Assembly: GCF_029168945.1 (NCBI RefSeq)
Contig: NC_083605.1
Span: 7,137,280-7,201,279, forward strand
Length of the DNA: 64,000 nucleotides
Direction of reading: 5' to 3'
Origin: Cannabis sativa
Taxonomy: Eukaryota > Streptophyta > Magnoliopsida > Rosales > Cannabaceae
Part shown: one piece after another, positions 35,601 to 44,729 of the stretch
How positions within the stretch are numbered: the stretch's first letter is position 1
How the letters are laid out: each line of letters opens with the position of its first letter
Notes under the pieces: model-generated
Database searches by the model: none
Told to the model about the DNA's origin: nothing
Seen by the model: the letters and a program-made list of their open reading frames with translations, nothing else
Program-made: the position numbers and the translations under genes

Positions 35601-38600
35601 TAAAGACTACATCCCTAGATATGATAATCTTAGGTTTTCCATTTTCAACATGACATAGTCTATATCCTTTAACACCCTTAGGATATCCAAGAAAGAAACA
35701 TTTAATTGCCCTAGGTTCCAATTTGTCAAGTTTCTGGCGTGCATATGCAGTGCAGCCAAATATTTTCAAGTGATTCAGTTTAGGTGCAGTGCCATGCAAT
35801 TTTCCATAGGGAGTTTTTAAATCAATCACTCTACTGGGACTCCTATTAATCAAATAACATGCAGTGATCAAAGCCTCTCCCCAGTATATTTTCCCTAAAC
35901 CAGAACTAATCAACAAGCACCTAACCTTGTTCAACAAGGTTCTATTCATCCTCTCAGCAACACCATTTTGCTGAGGGGTGTGCTTAACAGTTCTATGCCT
36001 AACAATTCCAAATTCAGAACATAACAAGCCAAATTCAGTATTAATGAACTCTAAACCGTTATCTGTCCTAAGCACCTTCAATTTCCTTTCATACTGATTT
36101 TCCACTTCGATTTTCCATTCTCTGAATTTCTCTAGACATTCATTTTTGGTTTTAAGTAAATAAACCCATACATGCCTACTGAAATCATCTACAATGGATA
36201 AGAAATAGTGTTTACCTGAGTGAGTTCCAACCTTGTGAGAACCCCACAAATCAGCATGAACATATTCTAGTGGTCTTTTAGAACAATGGTGGCCAGCCGT
36301 GAATTTCAATCTGTGATGCTTTCCCAACACACATGCTTCACAGAAGGGTAGTGAGTTCGGTTTGAAATTGCCTAAGAGCCCTTGCTTGGTCAGTTCTTTG
36401 ATCCCTTGCTCACTCATGTGACCCATCCTTTTATGCCACAGTTCCATCTCAGTTTCTTGGTGTTGCACAACACTAGCTTCACAAGCCATTACTGTATCTC
36501 CTTGCAGAATGTACAAACCATTCTTCTTTTCACCTTTCATGATAGTAAGAGACCCCTTTGCAATTCTCATATGACCATTGTTAGACTTGTAACTGAAGCC
36601 TTCATCCTCAAGAGTACCAAGTGATATCAAGTTCCTTCTAAGTTCTGGTATATGCCTTACTTCATGTAGCATTCGAATAGTACCATCAAAGTGCCTAAGA
36701 GCAACCTTTCCAATGCCAATTACCCTACAAGAATTGTCATTTCCCATTAGTACAGTACCACAATTTACTTTCCTATAGTCAATAAAATTTTCAAGAATAG
36801 GACACATATGGTATGTGCATCCAGAATCAAGAATCCATTCATTTGTGATTCTTTGATCTGAGACCATATACAAGTCACCATCAGATGAGCAACGATCTGA
36901 TTCTTCAACATTAGAAGCTGAATCATGCTTCTTTTCTCTATCTTCTTTGAGTTTGTTCTTGAACTCAATGCAAAACCTCTTGATGTGACCTACTTTCCCA
37001 CAGAAATAACATTTTCTGTCCTTATGGTATTTTCCTCTTGATTTCGATCTTGATTGGGATCTATGGTTGCCTTTGAAATGATCCTTTCTGTAGTGATCTC
37101 TGCCCCTATTGTTGTCTCTTCCTCTGGCCAAGTAAGCTTCATCTTTGACATTGTCTTTCTCCTTGGACATTTCTTGTTCTTTGGACTTCAAGGCTCCAAG
37201 AACATCATCAAGGGTGAGAGTATCTCTTCCATACTTGATCACAGCCTTTAATTCTTGGTATGCAGGTGGCAAAGATCTGAGAAGAATGACAGCTTGGCTT
37301 TCTTCATCAACAGTGTGCTTCAAGTTAGCCAACCCTATAATGATTTGGTTAAATACATCAAGGTTATCATCTAAAGACAAATGAGAAGACATTTTAAAAC
37401 CATATAAAGATTCTAACAAATTAATCTTGTTAGTTAGAGAGGGTTTCATGTAAATCTCTTCAAGCTTGCTCCATAGTTCTCGAGCTGTCTTCATATTCTG
37501 AACCTTTCTTCTCACTGTATTGGACAAGTACATTATGATAGTGTAATATGCCAATTCCTCCATATCTTCAAGTTCTTCCTTCTGCAACTTGTCAGTGAGT
37601 TCTTCCTTGGGTTTCAATGCCTTGGCCACTTTTTGATGAACAAGAATTCCCTTCAAACTTTCCCTCCATAGGCCAAAGTCCCCTGTCCCATTGAACTTCT
37701 CAAGTTCAAATCTTGCTGATCCTGTCATAACTGGTTGCAGATGAGTCTTGATTGAATCTTGATTCTTGAATTCCTCAAATGGATCTTGAACCAAAGCTCT
37801 GATTTTGTTGTAATTTCAGCGGAAATAACCTTGAGGATTCAATCATAAAATCTGCAATGAACTCACAACTTTGACAGTAAAATGAACATAAACCAATTAA
37901 TCTCCACAATGAATCAAATCCGAAATCAAACAAAGAACAACACACGATTTTATCCTGGTTCCGGTCCTAGAGATCAATATGATCCCTGGCCATACTCCAG
38001 CTGAGAAACATCACCAATCTTCATTAATATGTGAATAAGAGAGCAACATTACAATTACAATAACCAGCGCAATCACAGCTCAGATTGTACTCGATACACA
38101 CCAGAGAAAACAGTCACAGTTTTCTCTCTAACACCCGAGTACACCCCTTGTTCTCGACCCTCTTCAAGAACAGAACTCTCAGCTTAGAACCCTAAGCAAA
38201 TCCCTCTAATCTTCTCTCTTATTCTCTCTCTGTCTTACTTATGTTCTCACTTTTCAGAAGTGAAAAGACTAGACTTATATATAGTCCCAACTCAAACAAG
38301 GATAGCACCAACTAACTAACTAACATAACCGAAAGTTAGTTAAGTTAGTTGGTTTAAATGAGTTGGATGATAATGTTGGTTTAGAGGATCAATTTCCACA
38401 GAATGAAATAAAAATTGTTTCATTTACATTTCATTTTGACAAGAATCATGGGTTCCATCTCAAAACCAATTAGTGATGAGTGGAATAACCCATATTCTTA
38501 TATATGGCTCAATACTTTTACATTTAATCCATGTGAGATAATGTTCTCCAATATCCCCTTCAAGATGGTGGCTATTTTTGCTCATCAATCTTGAATCACC

Positions 38601-41600
38601 TTATCACAAGCCATGCTATTTGCTCACTTATTTTTTGTTCGGATCTCAAGCGTCTTTGCACCATCTGGATCTTGTGCGGCTGGCTAACCAATTTGGATAG
38701 GTGTGGATCGAAAGTCCGCTAGAGATATAACTCTGATATCATGACAAGAATCATGGGGTTCCATCTCAAAACTAATTGGTGATTAGTGAAGTAGCCCATA
38801 TTCTTATATATATATATATGCATGACTCAATATTTTTACATTGAATCTATTTGGAACAATATTTTCCAATACATTTTATTACCTCCAATCAAACGCTACT
38901 TTAGTACAAATCAAATGCACTATAATAAAATAGTATGAATTAGATTGGATGAACACCCTTATTCTTTTCTTACCAACCTTATTCTTTTCTTACCAACTTA
39001 CAATCATATCCATAAATTGTGTCTAAGTAAATTTACATATTTTTTATATTTAACTCTTACATTTATTGTAGTAAGATTTACATAAATTTTATATTTTAGT
39101 CATTCTATTACAATTATGCCGGTTAAATTATTTTGAAGTAAGTTTTACAGGTCTATTATCAATAATTTGTTATGGGATTAATTTTATTTATATTAATTAT
39201 TTTTGTTCTTGATATGTCTGCATAATTAATTGGACAATTATTCAGTGATAAGGATACAAACGAAATGGATTGGGATAATCTGGGATTTAAGCTAATAACA
39301 ACTGATTACATATATTCCATGAAATGCACCGAAGAAGGAAATTTTGAACAAGGACGATTAAGTTTACATGCCAATATTGAGTTGAGTCCTGCTGCAGCAA
39401 TTTTAAATTATGCACAGGTATTTTTTTTTTATTATATCTTAACACTTAATTCTTTACAACTTTGCTGTGAAAATATTAATTAATTAATTTAAATTAACAG
39501 GGAGTATTTGAAGGGACAAAAGCACATAAAAAAGAAGATGGAGGTTTGCTTCTTTTTCGTCCTGACCAAAATGGAGTTCGAATGAAGATTGGAGCTGAAA
39601 GGATGTGCATGCCCTCGCCTTCGGTTGATCAATTTGTTGACGCCGTCAAGCAAACCGCTATCGCTAATAGGAGTTGGGTAATAACATACAAAATTTTTAA
39701 CAATAATTATTAAATTAAAATATGTGAAATTCGATATTTTTTTTTGGTTAGAATAATATGTACAAAGTTGTTTAGGTTAGAATAAATAAAAGGTTTGAAA
39801 ACAATTTGCAGGTGCCACCAAGTGGAAAAGGGTCCCTTTATATTAGACCTTTGTTGATGGGAACGGGTGGTGCGTTAGGGGTGGCCCCAGCTCCTGATTA
39901 CACTTTCCTTGTATATGCTTCTCCAGTTGCCAACTATTTCAAGGTCATAATTATTTTCTTATAAATTCTAATTAGTTTCTCAATCAATAATTATATAAAT
40001 ATTTCAGAAAAAATATTAATATATTCTAACTTCAATATGTTTTAAGTTATAATTAATTCTATGTTTTTATACATGATGACAATCTCCAATTGTATTAAAT
40101 TAAAACATTTAGCAATTTTTATATAATGAATTCCTTTTTCCTGGAGACCACTTATTAATTTTTACATATATATTGTTTGTAATGAGAAAATTAATTAACA
40201 GGAAGGTTTGGCTCCATTAAACATATATGTTGAGGATGAGTTTCATAGAGCATCTCCTGGTGGAACTGGACATGTGAAAGCCATATCAAACTATTCCCCA
40301 GTAAGTTGGAATTAATAAAACAATAATAATAAAATTATAACTAATTATGATCACTTCACTACAAAATAATTTGGTTTGGTTGGTTATATATTGTTGTGTT
40401 TTCACATGAGACAGTGTTTGAAAGCACTTACCAGAGCAAAGAAAAGAGGATTTTCTGATGTGTTGTTTCTGGATTCGATTCATAACAAATATGTAGAAGA
40501 ACTCTCAACCTGTAATATATTTATTCTCAAGGTATTTATATATTGCTCATTTATTATGGGAACCATATATGATATAAATATGATCTTATGAGTAATGATG
40601 TGCGACAGTGTTTTTTTTTCTAATATTTATTGAAAATTCATAATTTTAAAACATAATGTTACATTATATGTATAATATTTTTGTGCATAATTTAAGTTTT
40701 AAGTGAACATTTCAATTTCATTATTTTTGTTTACTCAATGAGCTTACTTCAATATCGTAACTTTTCCCAATTCTTGTGTCTTTTCTTCGTTAGGATTTGT
40801 TGAAAGACTCATGTGATTTCTTACGATTAGACACTCTGGGGCTCGAGTCAGTCTTAAATTTTGAGAAATACCATTTATTTGGTATTGTTTTCTGTTTTTT
40901 GTTTTAAAAAAAAATTATTTTTAGAAATGAGAACAAAAAATAGTTTTTTAAGTTTTTAAAAACAAATCATGTTTGATTAGTGTTTTTTAAAAACAATATT
41001 GACTAAAAGTGAATTGGTTTTTAAAACAAAAAACAACATTTTGTTGTTTTCAAAATTCTTGTTTTTTGTAACTTTGTGCATGTTGGCATTATAACTAAAA
41101 AACTGTTTTTTGTTTTTGAAAACAGAAAATTGTTTTTTGAAAACAATTTGGCTTGTTTGGCTTTGTTTTTTTTTAAACAATTTTCAGAAAACAAAGTTAC
41201 AAAAAACAAGAATTTTGAAAACAACAAAATGTTGTTTTCTGTTTTAAAAACCAATTCACTTTTAGCCAATATTGTTTTTAAAAAACACTAACCAAATATG
41301 ACTTGTTTTTAAAAACTTCAAAAACTATTTTTTGTTTTCATTTCTAAAAATAATTTTTTAAAAATAAAAAACAGAAAACAATATCAAACATGCTCTTTGT
41401 TTTCTGAAAACTGTTTTAAAAAAACAAGGCCAAACAAGACAAATTGTTTTCAAAAAGATAATTTTCTGTTTTGAAAAATAAAAAACAGTTTTTTAGTTAT
41501 GATGCTAAACATGCACTTACCATTTGTTTGGTAAAAAGGAACGAAAAATTTAAAGAGAAAAGTGGGAAATTAGGATAAAAGGGTAATTATTTCATATATT

Positions 41601-43569
41601 ATTTTTAAAATTTTTTATTTAAATTTATAGTTTAGGTTGCTCCGATAGTTATTTATGTGGATTGCTATATAAATTTTAATTGCAATTTAGTTTGCTGTTA
41701 GTTGCTATATAAGTTTATATGTGGATTTCTATAATATTATATAAAAAAAACTATTTTGAGGTGTAAAAATGAAAAAAAAAATTCCTAAAATAAAATATGT
41801 ATGGAAATGAAAAGTAAGTGAAAAAAATATGGATACTAAAAAGACTTTCTCCGAAATTAGAGTGAAAAACTTTTTAAAACTATTAACAAAATTTCATTAC
41901 TAATTAAATATAACCATTAATAATTTTATATTACAATAATAATATAAAAGTGTAATTCTAAAATAAAATAACTTTCTAATTTTATTTTTGTCCACTCTAC
42001 CAAACAATTCTAATTTTCCATCTCAAAATATTTCTTTCTAATAGATAAATAAATATTGAGTCATATATAAGAATTTGAACTACTTCATTAATCACCAATT
42101 AATTTTAAAATGAATATCACATATTTTTTTAACACAGTATATTTTTCATTTGAATTATGATGTAGTACTACTACTTAGTTTATAGATTAAGTGCTGAATA
42201 GTTATTAAGTCAAAGTGTTCCAATTCATTCTTAACAAATTAATAGTTGCAATTTGTGAGGGTCATTCTAATTTTATACGATTAATAATTATTATTTTATT
42301 TTCTATTTTTTTTTCTGAAAGAGTTATTTTCTTATGTTCCATATCCATATAATTTACTTTTTTTGTTATAATTTATTTTCACAAGGGAAATCAAATTTCA
42401 ACGCCTGCTACAAATGGTACCATACTTCCAGGAGTTACTCGAAGTAGTATCATTGAGATTGCACGTGACTATGGTTACAAGGTCATTAATAATTACTACA
42501 ATACCAACTTTTTTTTTTTAACTAGATAAATATGTTATTCTTTCAAAAATAAATAAATAAATAAGGACCATGATTATATATGTATATTTATTTTAGATTG
42601 AGGAGCGTGAGATTGAAGTGGATGAAGTGATGGAAGCAGAAGAGGTATTTTGTACAGGAACTGCTGTTGGTGTTGCTTCTGTTGGTTCCATTACATATCA
42701 CACCAAAAGGTATCTCATATTTCTTCTCAATAATTCTTATAACTTCAATATACTAACATAAATATACTTTTTTTGAATTATGTGTTTTTGTAAAAATTAC
42801 TGATTAAATTATTTATTTTGTCAAATGATATAAATTAGACCTTTATATCTTTTGACATTATACAAATAAGAGTATGAAATCAATTTTTATTAAAATAAAC
42901 ATAATAGTAATTTGACTTATAAGATTATAACTATCAAGTTATATTTTTTTTTTCATCAGGTTTCAAATTGGTTATATTAGAAAAAATAACAAAAATTGAA
43001 TTCAGAATATTATTTTGTATCATTTTGAAAAATATATACGTTTTGATTTGTTCAAAGTATTATTATTTGTACATTTTATTTAACTAGCTAATATAAACTA
43101 CTTTGTAGTATGCACACCATATATATAGTATTATATTAAATTTTATTATATGTAATGTTTTTATTTAGTACTATATATATATATTTAATAATGACATATT
43201 TGTGCATGTAAATGTACAAAATTTTAATATAGATCAAAATTATATACAATTATACAATACAATCTTTTATTACGTACCAAATAAACTCTTGGATAAATAT
43301 GATAGAATATCCTCTCTTTCTTTTTCATTAGTGATTATGATGCCTCTATGATTTCTACATCCTCTCCACTTGTAGACAATATCAAATTTGAAAATATATA
43401 AAAGAACGTTTACATCTTTTTGTTTTTGTGATTTTGTTGATAATTGATATGCAGAGTCGAATTTAAAACAGGTGATCAGACAGTGTCCCAAAAACTCTAC
43501 TCAACTCTTATTGGGATTCAAAGAGGTGTTATTGAGGATAAGAAGGGGTGGATCGTTGAAATTGATTAG
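26652..43569 (+). CDS. BCAT: Branched-chain amino acid aminotransferase, mitochondrial type (10 exons, 393 aa)
   Basis: PLP fold-type IV enzyme that interconverts Leu/Ile/Val and their 2-oxo acids. Exons: 26652-26735, 26945-27021, 39246-39417, 39501-39677, 39812-39943, 40202-40300, 40415-40531, 42386-42481, 42597-42709, 43455-43569. They total 1182 nt, all GT-AG and in frame. Domain starts at [10 protein letters not shown]. Conserved features: [44 protein letters not shown], the PLP lysine in [11 protein letters not shown] (about Lys240), and [17 protein letters not shown]. The N terminus [11 protein letters not shown] is Arg-rich and acid-free, which suggests mitochondrial import; this is inferred. 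Exons 1-2 are 12.2 kb from exon 3 across a transposon-filled intron 2, but the phase and composition fit. Odd: FEGTKAH, where most homologues have FEGxKAY/F. All coding exons look intact. Confidence 0.9.
27465..27835. mobile_element. Inverted-repeat MITE in BCAT intron 2
   Basis: The arms pair over about 110 bp. At the left, 'ttgttttgttaaatgacaaa' mirrors the right 'tttgtcatttaacaaaacag', and 'ggaccctgtgtttt' pairs with 'acagggtttatttt'-type sequence. A diverged fragment recurs at about 42775-43060 in intron 9. No coding capacity. Confidence 0.75.
27836..29095. other. BCAT intron 2, AT-rich repeat-derived sequence
   Basis: No gene. A weak inverted repeat spans about 27950-28370: 'gtctagcgatgcat' near 27988 mirrors 'tgcattgatagac' near 28321, suggesting another old MITE. 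Confidence 0.45.
29100..29650. mobile_element. MITE fragments related to 6722-7083 and 26002-26394
   Basis: 29100-29300 has 'gggtgttaagtgcc' and 'gtgtacacgtggca' words like the long-TIR MITE at 6722. 29325-29650 repeats the arms of the 26002 MITE, for example 'aaatgccccctaaactatt' and 'agggcatgatttaattta'. The junction suggests one element inserted next to or into the other. Confidence 0.6.
30700..31140. repeat. 'atccaatccaatcc' MITE-like repeats
   Basis: Two neighbouring pieces carry 'aatccgcac', 'atccaatccaatc' and 'gtgtggattgaattggatta' in both orientations. A third piece lies at about 32650-32770. They resemble hAT- or Mutator-derived MITEs widespread in plants. Boundaries are not resolved. 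Confidence 0.5.
31340..32390. mobile_element. ~1.05-kb foldback (palindromic) element in BCAT intron 2
   Basis: The outer ends 'aggccaatatttat' and 'ataaaaattggcct' are inverted, and complementarity continues almost to the centre near 31850. 'gttctctctcttcaac' mirrors 'agagagagaacgagc', 'gttcgatatagtcccaatat' mirrors the 31995-32020 segment, and 'ctccaccaacctcaa' mirrors 'ttgatggagaaggtcc'. It is GC-richer than its flanks. One open frame (31828-32151) exists but is simply one arm and has no protein similarity I recognise. Confidence 0.8.
33001..38400 (-). mobile_element. Full-length Ty1/copia retrotransposon (5400 bp, TSD gaatg)
   Basis: LTRs of 595 bp at 33001-33595 and 37806-38400 start 'tgttgtaatttcagcgg' and end 'atcaatttccaca'. 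Aligned by eye they differ at one base (33263 a, 38068 c). Perfect TSD gaatg at 32996-33000 and 38401-38405. On the minus strand the primer-binding region after the 5' LTR contains ATCAGAGC, matching initiator-Met tRNA-type sites. A purine tract AAGGTGGAAATT directly precedes the 3' LTR. One long gag-pol frame lies between. It sits in BCAT intron 2, antisense to the gene. By its LTRs it is the youngest datable insertion in the window. Confidence 0.97.
33757..37794 (-). CDS. Copia gag-pol polyprotein (1345 aa, C-terminal frame break)
   Basis: Domains in order: gag (UBN2-type, about 30-210), zinc knuckle CX2CX4HX4C at 262-275, aspartic protease with DSG near 323, integrase with the HHCC finger (about 455-505) and catalytic core ending at [12 protein letters not shown], reverse transcriptase with LLLYVDDMM, and RNase H with [11 protein letters not shown]. 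No internal stop occurs over 1345 codons. Near the end the frame breaks at the A4 run at 33772-33775 (minus strand). It stops after KAGKGAHK, while the expected C-terminal residues continue in the adjacent frame to about 33627. The element therefore probably encodes a polyprotein lacking its last 40-50 residues. Whether that abolishes activity is unknown; the RNase H core lies before the break. Confidence 0.93.
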   Translation of the reverse strand: MVQDPFEEFKNQDSIKTHLQPVMTGSARFELEKFNGTGDFGLWRESLKGILVHQKVAKALKPKEELTDKLQKEELEDMEELAYYTIIMYLSNTVRRKVQNMKTARELWSKLEEIYMKPSLTNKINLLESLYGFKMSSHLSLDDNLDVFNQIIIGLANLKHTVDEESQAVILLRSLPPAYQELKAVIKYGRDTLTLDDVLGALKSKEQEMSKEKDNVKDEAYLARGRDNNRGRDHYRKDHFKGNHRSQSRSKSRGKYHKDRKCYFCGKVGHIKRFCIEFKNKLKEDREKKHDSASNVEESDRCSSDGDLYMVSDQRITNEWILDSGCTYHMCPILENFIDYRKVNCGTVLMGNDNSCRVIGIGKVALRHFDGTIRMLHEVRHIPELRRNLISLGTLEDEGFSYKSNNGHMRIAKGSLTIMKGEKKNGLYILQGDTVMACEASVVQHQETEMELWHKRMGHMSEQGIKELTKQGLLGNFKPNSLPFCEACVLGKHHRLKFTAGHHCSKRPLEYVHADLWGSHKVGTHSGKHYFLSIVDDFSRHVWVYLLKTKNECLEKFREWKIEVENQYERKLKVLRTDNGLEFINTEFGLLCSEFGIVRHRTVKHTPQQNGVAERMNRTLLNKVRCLLISSGLGKIYWGEALITACYLINRSPSRVIDLKTPYGKLHGTAPKLNHLKIFGCTAYARQKLDKLEPRAIKCFFLGYPKGVKGYRLCHVENGKPKIIISRDVVFNEHDFMHLIAKEGKGPDVAGTNRDDLAELEINTDKIEVSIDLPHTPEARISLEVETQGADTTEAGIDTAEVETSQDDQPDLTNYQLARDRSRRDIRPPAGIFEANLIAYALAVIQSESEPEPTTYEEAIACKSKKKWLAAMGEEMHSLKKNRTWVLVPRPKDKKVVSCRWLFKEKEGMSEGEPPRYKARLVAKGFTQVEGVDYTDIFSPVVKYKTIRMMLAIAAHNDLEVEQLDVKTAFLNGVLDEEIFMEQPPGFQVENGKTDLVCLLKRSLYGLKQSPRQWNQRFNQFVQSIGFSRSKFDSCLYYKELGTPKAVYLLLYVDDMMIISKDKAEIQVIKNKLYSEFEMKDLGAIKKILGIEVIRNKKEGKMVLTQRSYIEKVIKKFNLDSSKATAVPLAGHFKLSNEYCPKTETERENMRGVPYPMAVGCLMYIMVSTRPDIAHALSVLSRFMANPGLEHWNAVKWLIRYLKGTIKYGLIYQKDTSDVRLEGCVDADYASNRDNRRSTTAYVFMVNKSCICWKSQQQPVVALSTTESEFMATTEAFKEAIWLQGILQELLLLKDKGTVYSDSLSSIHLCKNLVYHEKSKHIDIRLYWIREKIEDRVKAGKGAHK
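38437..38871 (-). mobile_element. TRIM-type element (435 bp, TSD cattt)
   Basis: Two ~120-bp LTRs begin 'tgacaagaatcatgg' at 38437 and at about 38739, and both end near 'ctccaata' / 'ttccaata'. Between them, 'actctgatatcatg' is the complement of an initiator-Met-type PBS and 'atccccttcaag' the complement of a purine tract, so the element lies on the minus strand. Perfect TSD cattt (38432-38436 and 38872-38876). No coding capacity. It lies 31 bp from the end of the copia TSD, in BCAT intron 2. Relatives at 2139-2266 and 42045-42120. Confidence 0.85.
38953..38997. repeat. 21-bp tandem repeat
   Basis: 'cttattcttttcttaccaac' occurs twice in a row in BCAT intron 2. Confidence 0.9.
40880..41520. 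mobile_element. Nested foldback element in BCAT intron 7
   Basis: Intron 7 (40532-42385, 1854 bp) contains a complex hairpin. Arm 1 (about 40882-41080) is complementary to arm 2 (about 41190-41385): 'ggtattgttttctgtttttt' mirrors 'aaaaaacagaaaacaatatc', and 'aaaaacaatattgac' mirrors 'gccaatattgttttt'. The central part (41095-41190) is complementary to a third arm at about 41395-41510. The composition is dominated by 'gttttc' and 'gaaaac' words. Probably a MITE with a second copy inserted in it. No coding function. Confidence 0.75.
42045..42120 (+). repeat. TRIM LTR remnant in BCAT intron 7
   Basis: Reverse-complement match to the LTR of the TRIM at 38437: 'tgagtcatatataagaa' and 'tcaccaattaattttaaaat' correspond to its 'ttcttatatatgactca' and 'aattggtgat' parts. 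Confidence 0.65.
42775..43060. repeat. MITE fragment in BCAT intron 9
   Basis: Diverged relative of the MITE at 27465: 'tttgtaaaaattactgatta' and 'tttgtcaaatgatataaat' at the left, 'tttgtatcattttgaaaaat' at the right. Intron 9 (42710-43454) is otherwise AT-rich. Confidence 0.55.
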
Positions 43570-43786
43570 AGCAAAATATTTATATATTGAAATAACCACA
43601 TGAAAGTGTGTACACCCTAAGAATAATTTAAAGAGGAGTGCTAATCACACTTTATTTTTATTTTTTTTTACTTTTTTTTTTTAATATTTTAATGTCAAGT
43701 ATTATATATCTTTTATAATTAATGTTTATTTATACTTAATATTAGTTATAATTGTTTATACTTAATACTTTTATATTAGTTATAAT

Positions 43787-44350
43787 TGTTGGGCTTCGTT
43801 CTTCTATCTTATCGGGTCGTTATCTCATCTTGACTCTTACATTAGTATAATATTATTCATTTTGGGCCTAAGCCCTCACAATTTTATTTTTGGATACCTT
43901 TTCAAAAAGTCTCATACTAATGGAGTAGGTGGAACACTTATATCAAAGACAACTCTACTTATTCTTCCAATATGGGACTTGGATTGATACCCTAACAATC
44001 CTCCCCTCAAACACATACTCGTGGCCTCCCCTCCAACGAAACCACCTTATGCCGTCACTATCACCAACGGAAGTCACCGTCTGACCATCTTGTACCGCCG
44101 ATTGCCATCTTGTACCACCGTAATCATCAACGAGACACGCCACCTAACTACTACAATATCAGGTAGACTTTCAATACAAGGCACCATATAAATCATCAAT
44201 CGCGAGGTCATCACACTAATGGCTTCTCTCACACATCACAAACGCAGCCTACAATCCCAACTCTCCTAAACCTTTGGCTCTGATACCACTTGTCGGGTCC
44301 CATTCTTCCACCTTGTCGCTACCTCACATTGACTCCCACATTAGTATAAT
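43787..44350 (-). mobile_element. TRIM-type retroelement, right LTR cut by a CACTA end
   Basis: Left LTR 43787-43997 begins 'tgttgggcttcgttcttc' and ends 'gataccctaaca'. It is followed by 'atcctcccctcaa', the complement of a purine tract. At 44276-44288 'ggctctgatacca' is the complement of the initiator-Met primer-binding site. The right LTR starts 'tgtcgggtcccattcttc' at 44291, follows the left LTR for 60 bp to 'attagtataat', then stops at the CACTA terminus at 44351. The minus strand is the element's sense strand. The internal region is only ~290 bp with no open frame. It lies 218 bp past the BCAT stop and may supply 3' flank sequence. Confidence 0.85.
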
Positions 44351-44729
44351 CACTACTACAAACAAAGGCCTTTAATCCCGATTTTTAAGGCCTTTTATCC
44401 TGGTTTTCGCTAAAATGAAAATTAAGATATATGCTAGTGGAATAAAAAGTCTTTGAAAAACCAAGATAAAAGGGGGACTTTTTATCTTGGTTATTTCATA
44501 AAAACCGGGATAAAAGGGGGACTTTTCATCCCGATTTTTATGAAATAACCGGGATTAAAAGTAAAAAATATAATAAAAAAATTAACCCAAAAAAATTATA
44601 TCAGTTCATTGAAATAATTTTTACAATTAGATTCCAAAAATTTATATCAAAATATACAAATTAATACACCATGAAGGGTTCATAGCACAAAAAAAAATCA
44701 TCAAGGACCACCAATGACGAAGCTTCGTG
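44351..44729. mobile_element. CACTA element, one end only
   Basis: Starts 'cactactacaaacaaagg' followed by subterminal repeats in both orientations ('aatcccgatttttaagg', 'aaccgggataaaaggggg', 'catcccgattttta'). It inserted into the TRIM right LTR. At 44730 it is interrupted by a solo LTR. The sequence after the LTR (46583 on) may be its interior, but no opposite CACTA terminus is found. Confidence 0.75.

Noticed and set aside
34175..37384. Plus-strand open frames at 34175-37384
   Set aside because: They are antisense shadows of the copia gag-pol frame.
33757..37794. Endogenous pararetrovirus
   Set aside because: The order protease-integrase-RT-RNase H, LTRs and TSD identify Ty1/copia; no movement or coat-protein domain is present.
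41021..41291. Open frames rich in Lys, Phe and Asn in BCAT intron 7
   Set aside because: They arise from repeated 'gttttc'/'gaaaac' words in a hairpin and are palindromic copies of each other.
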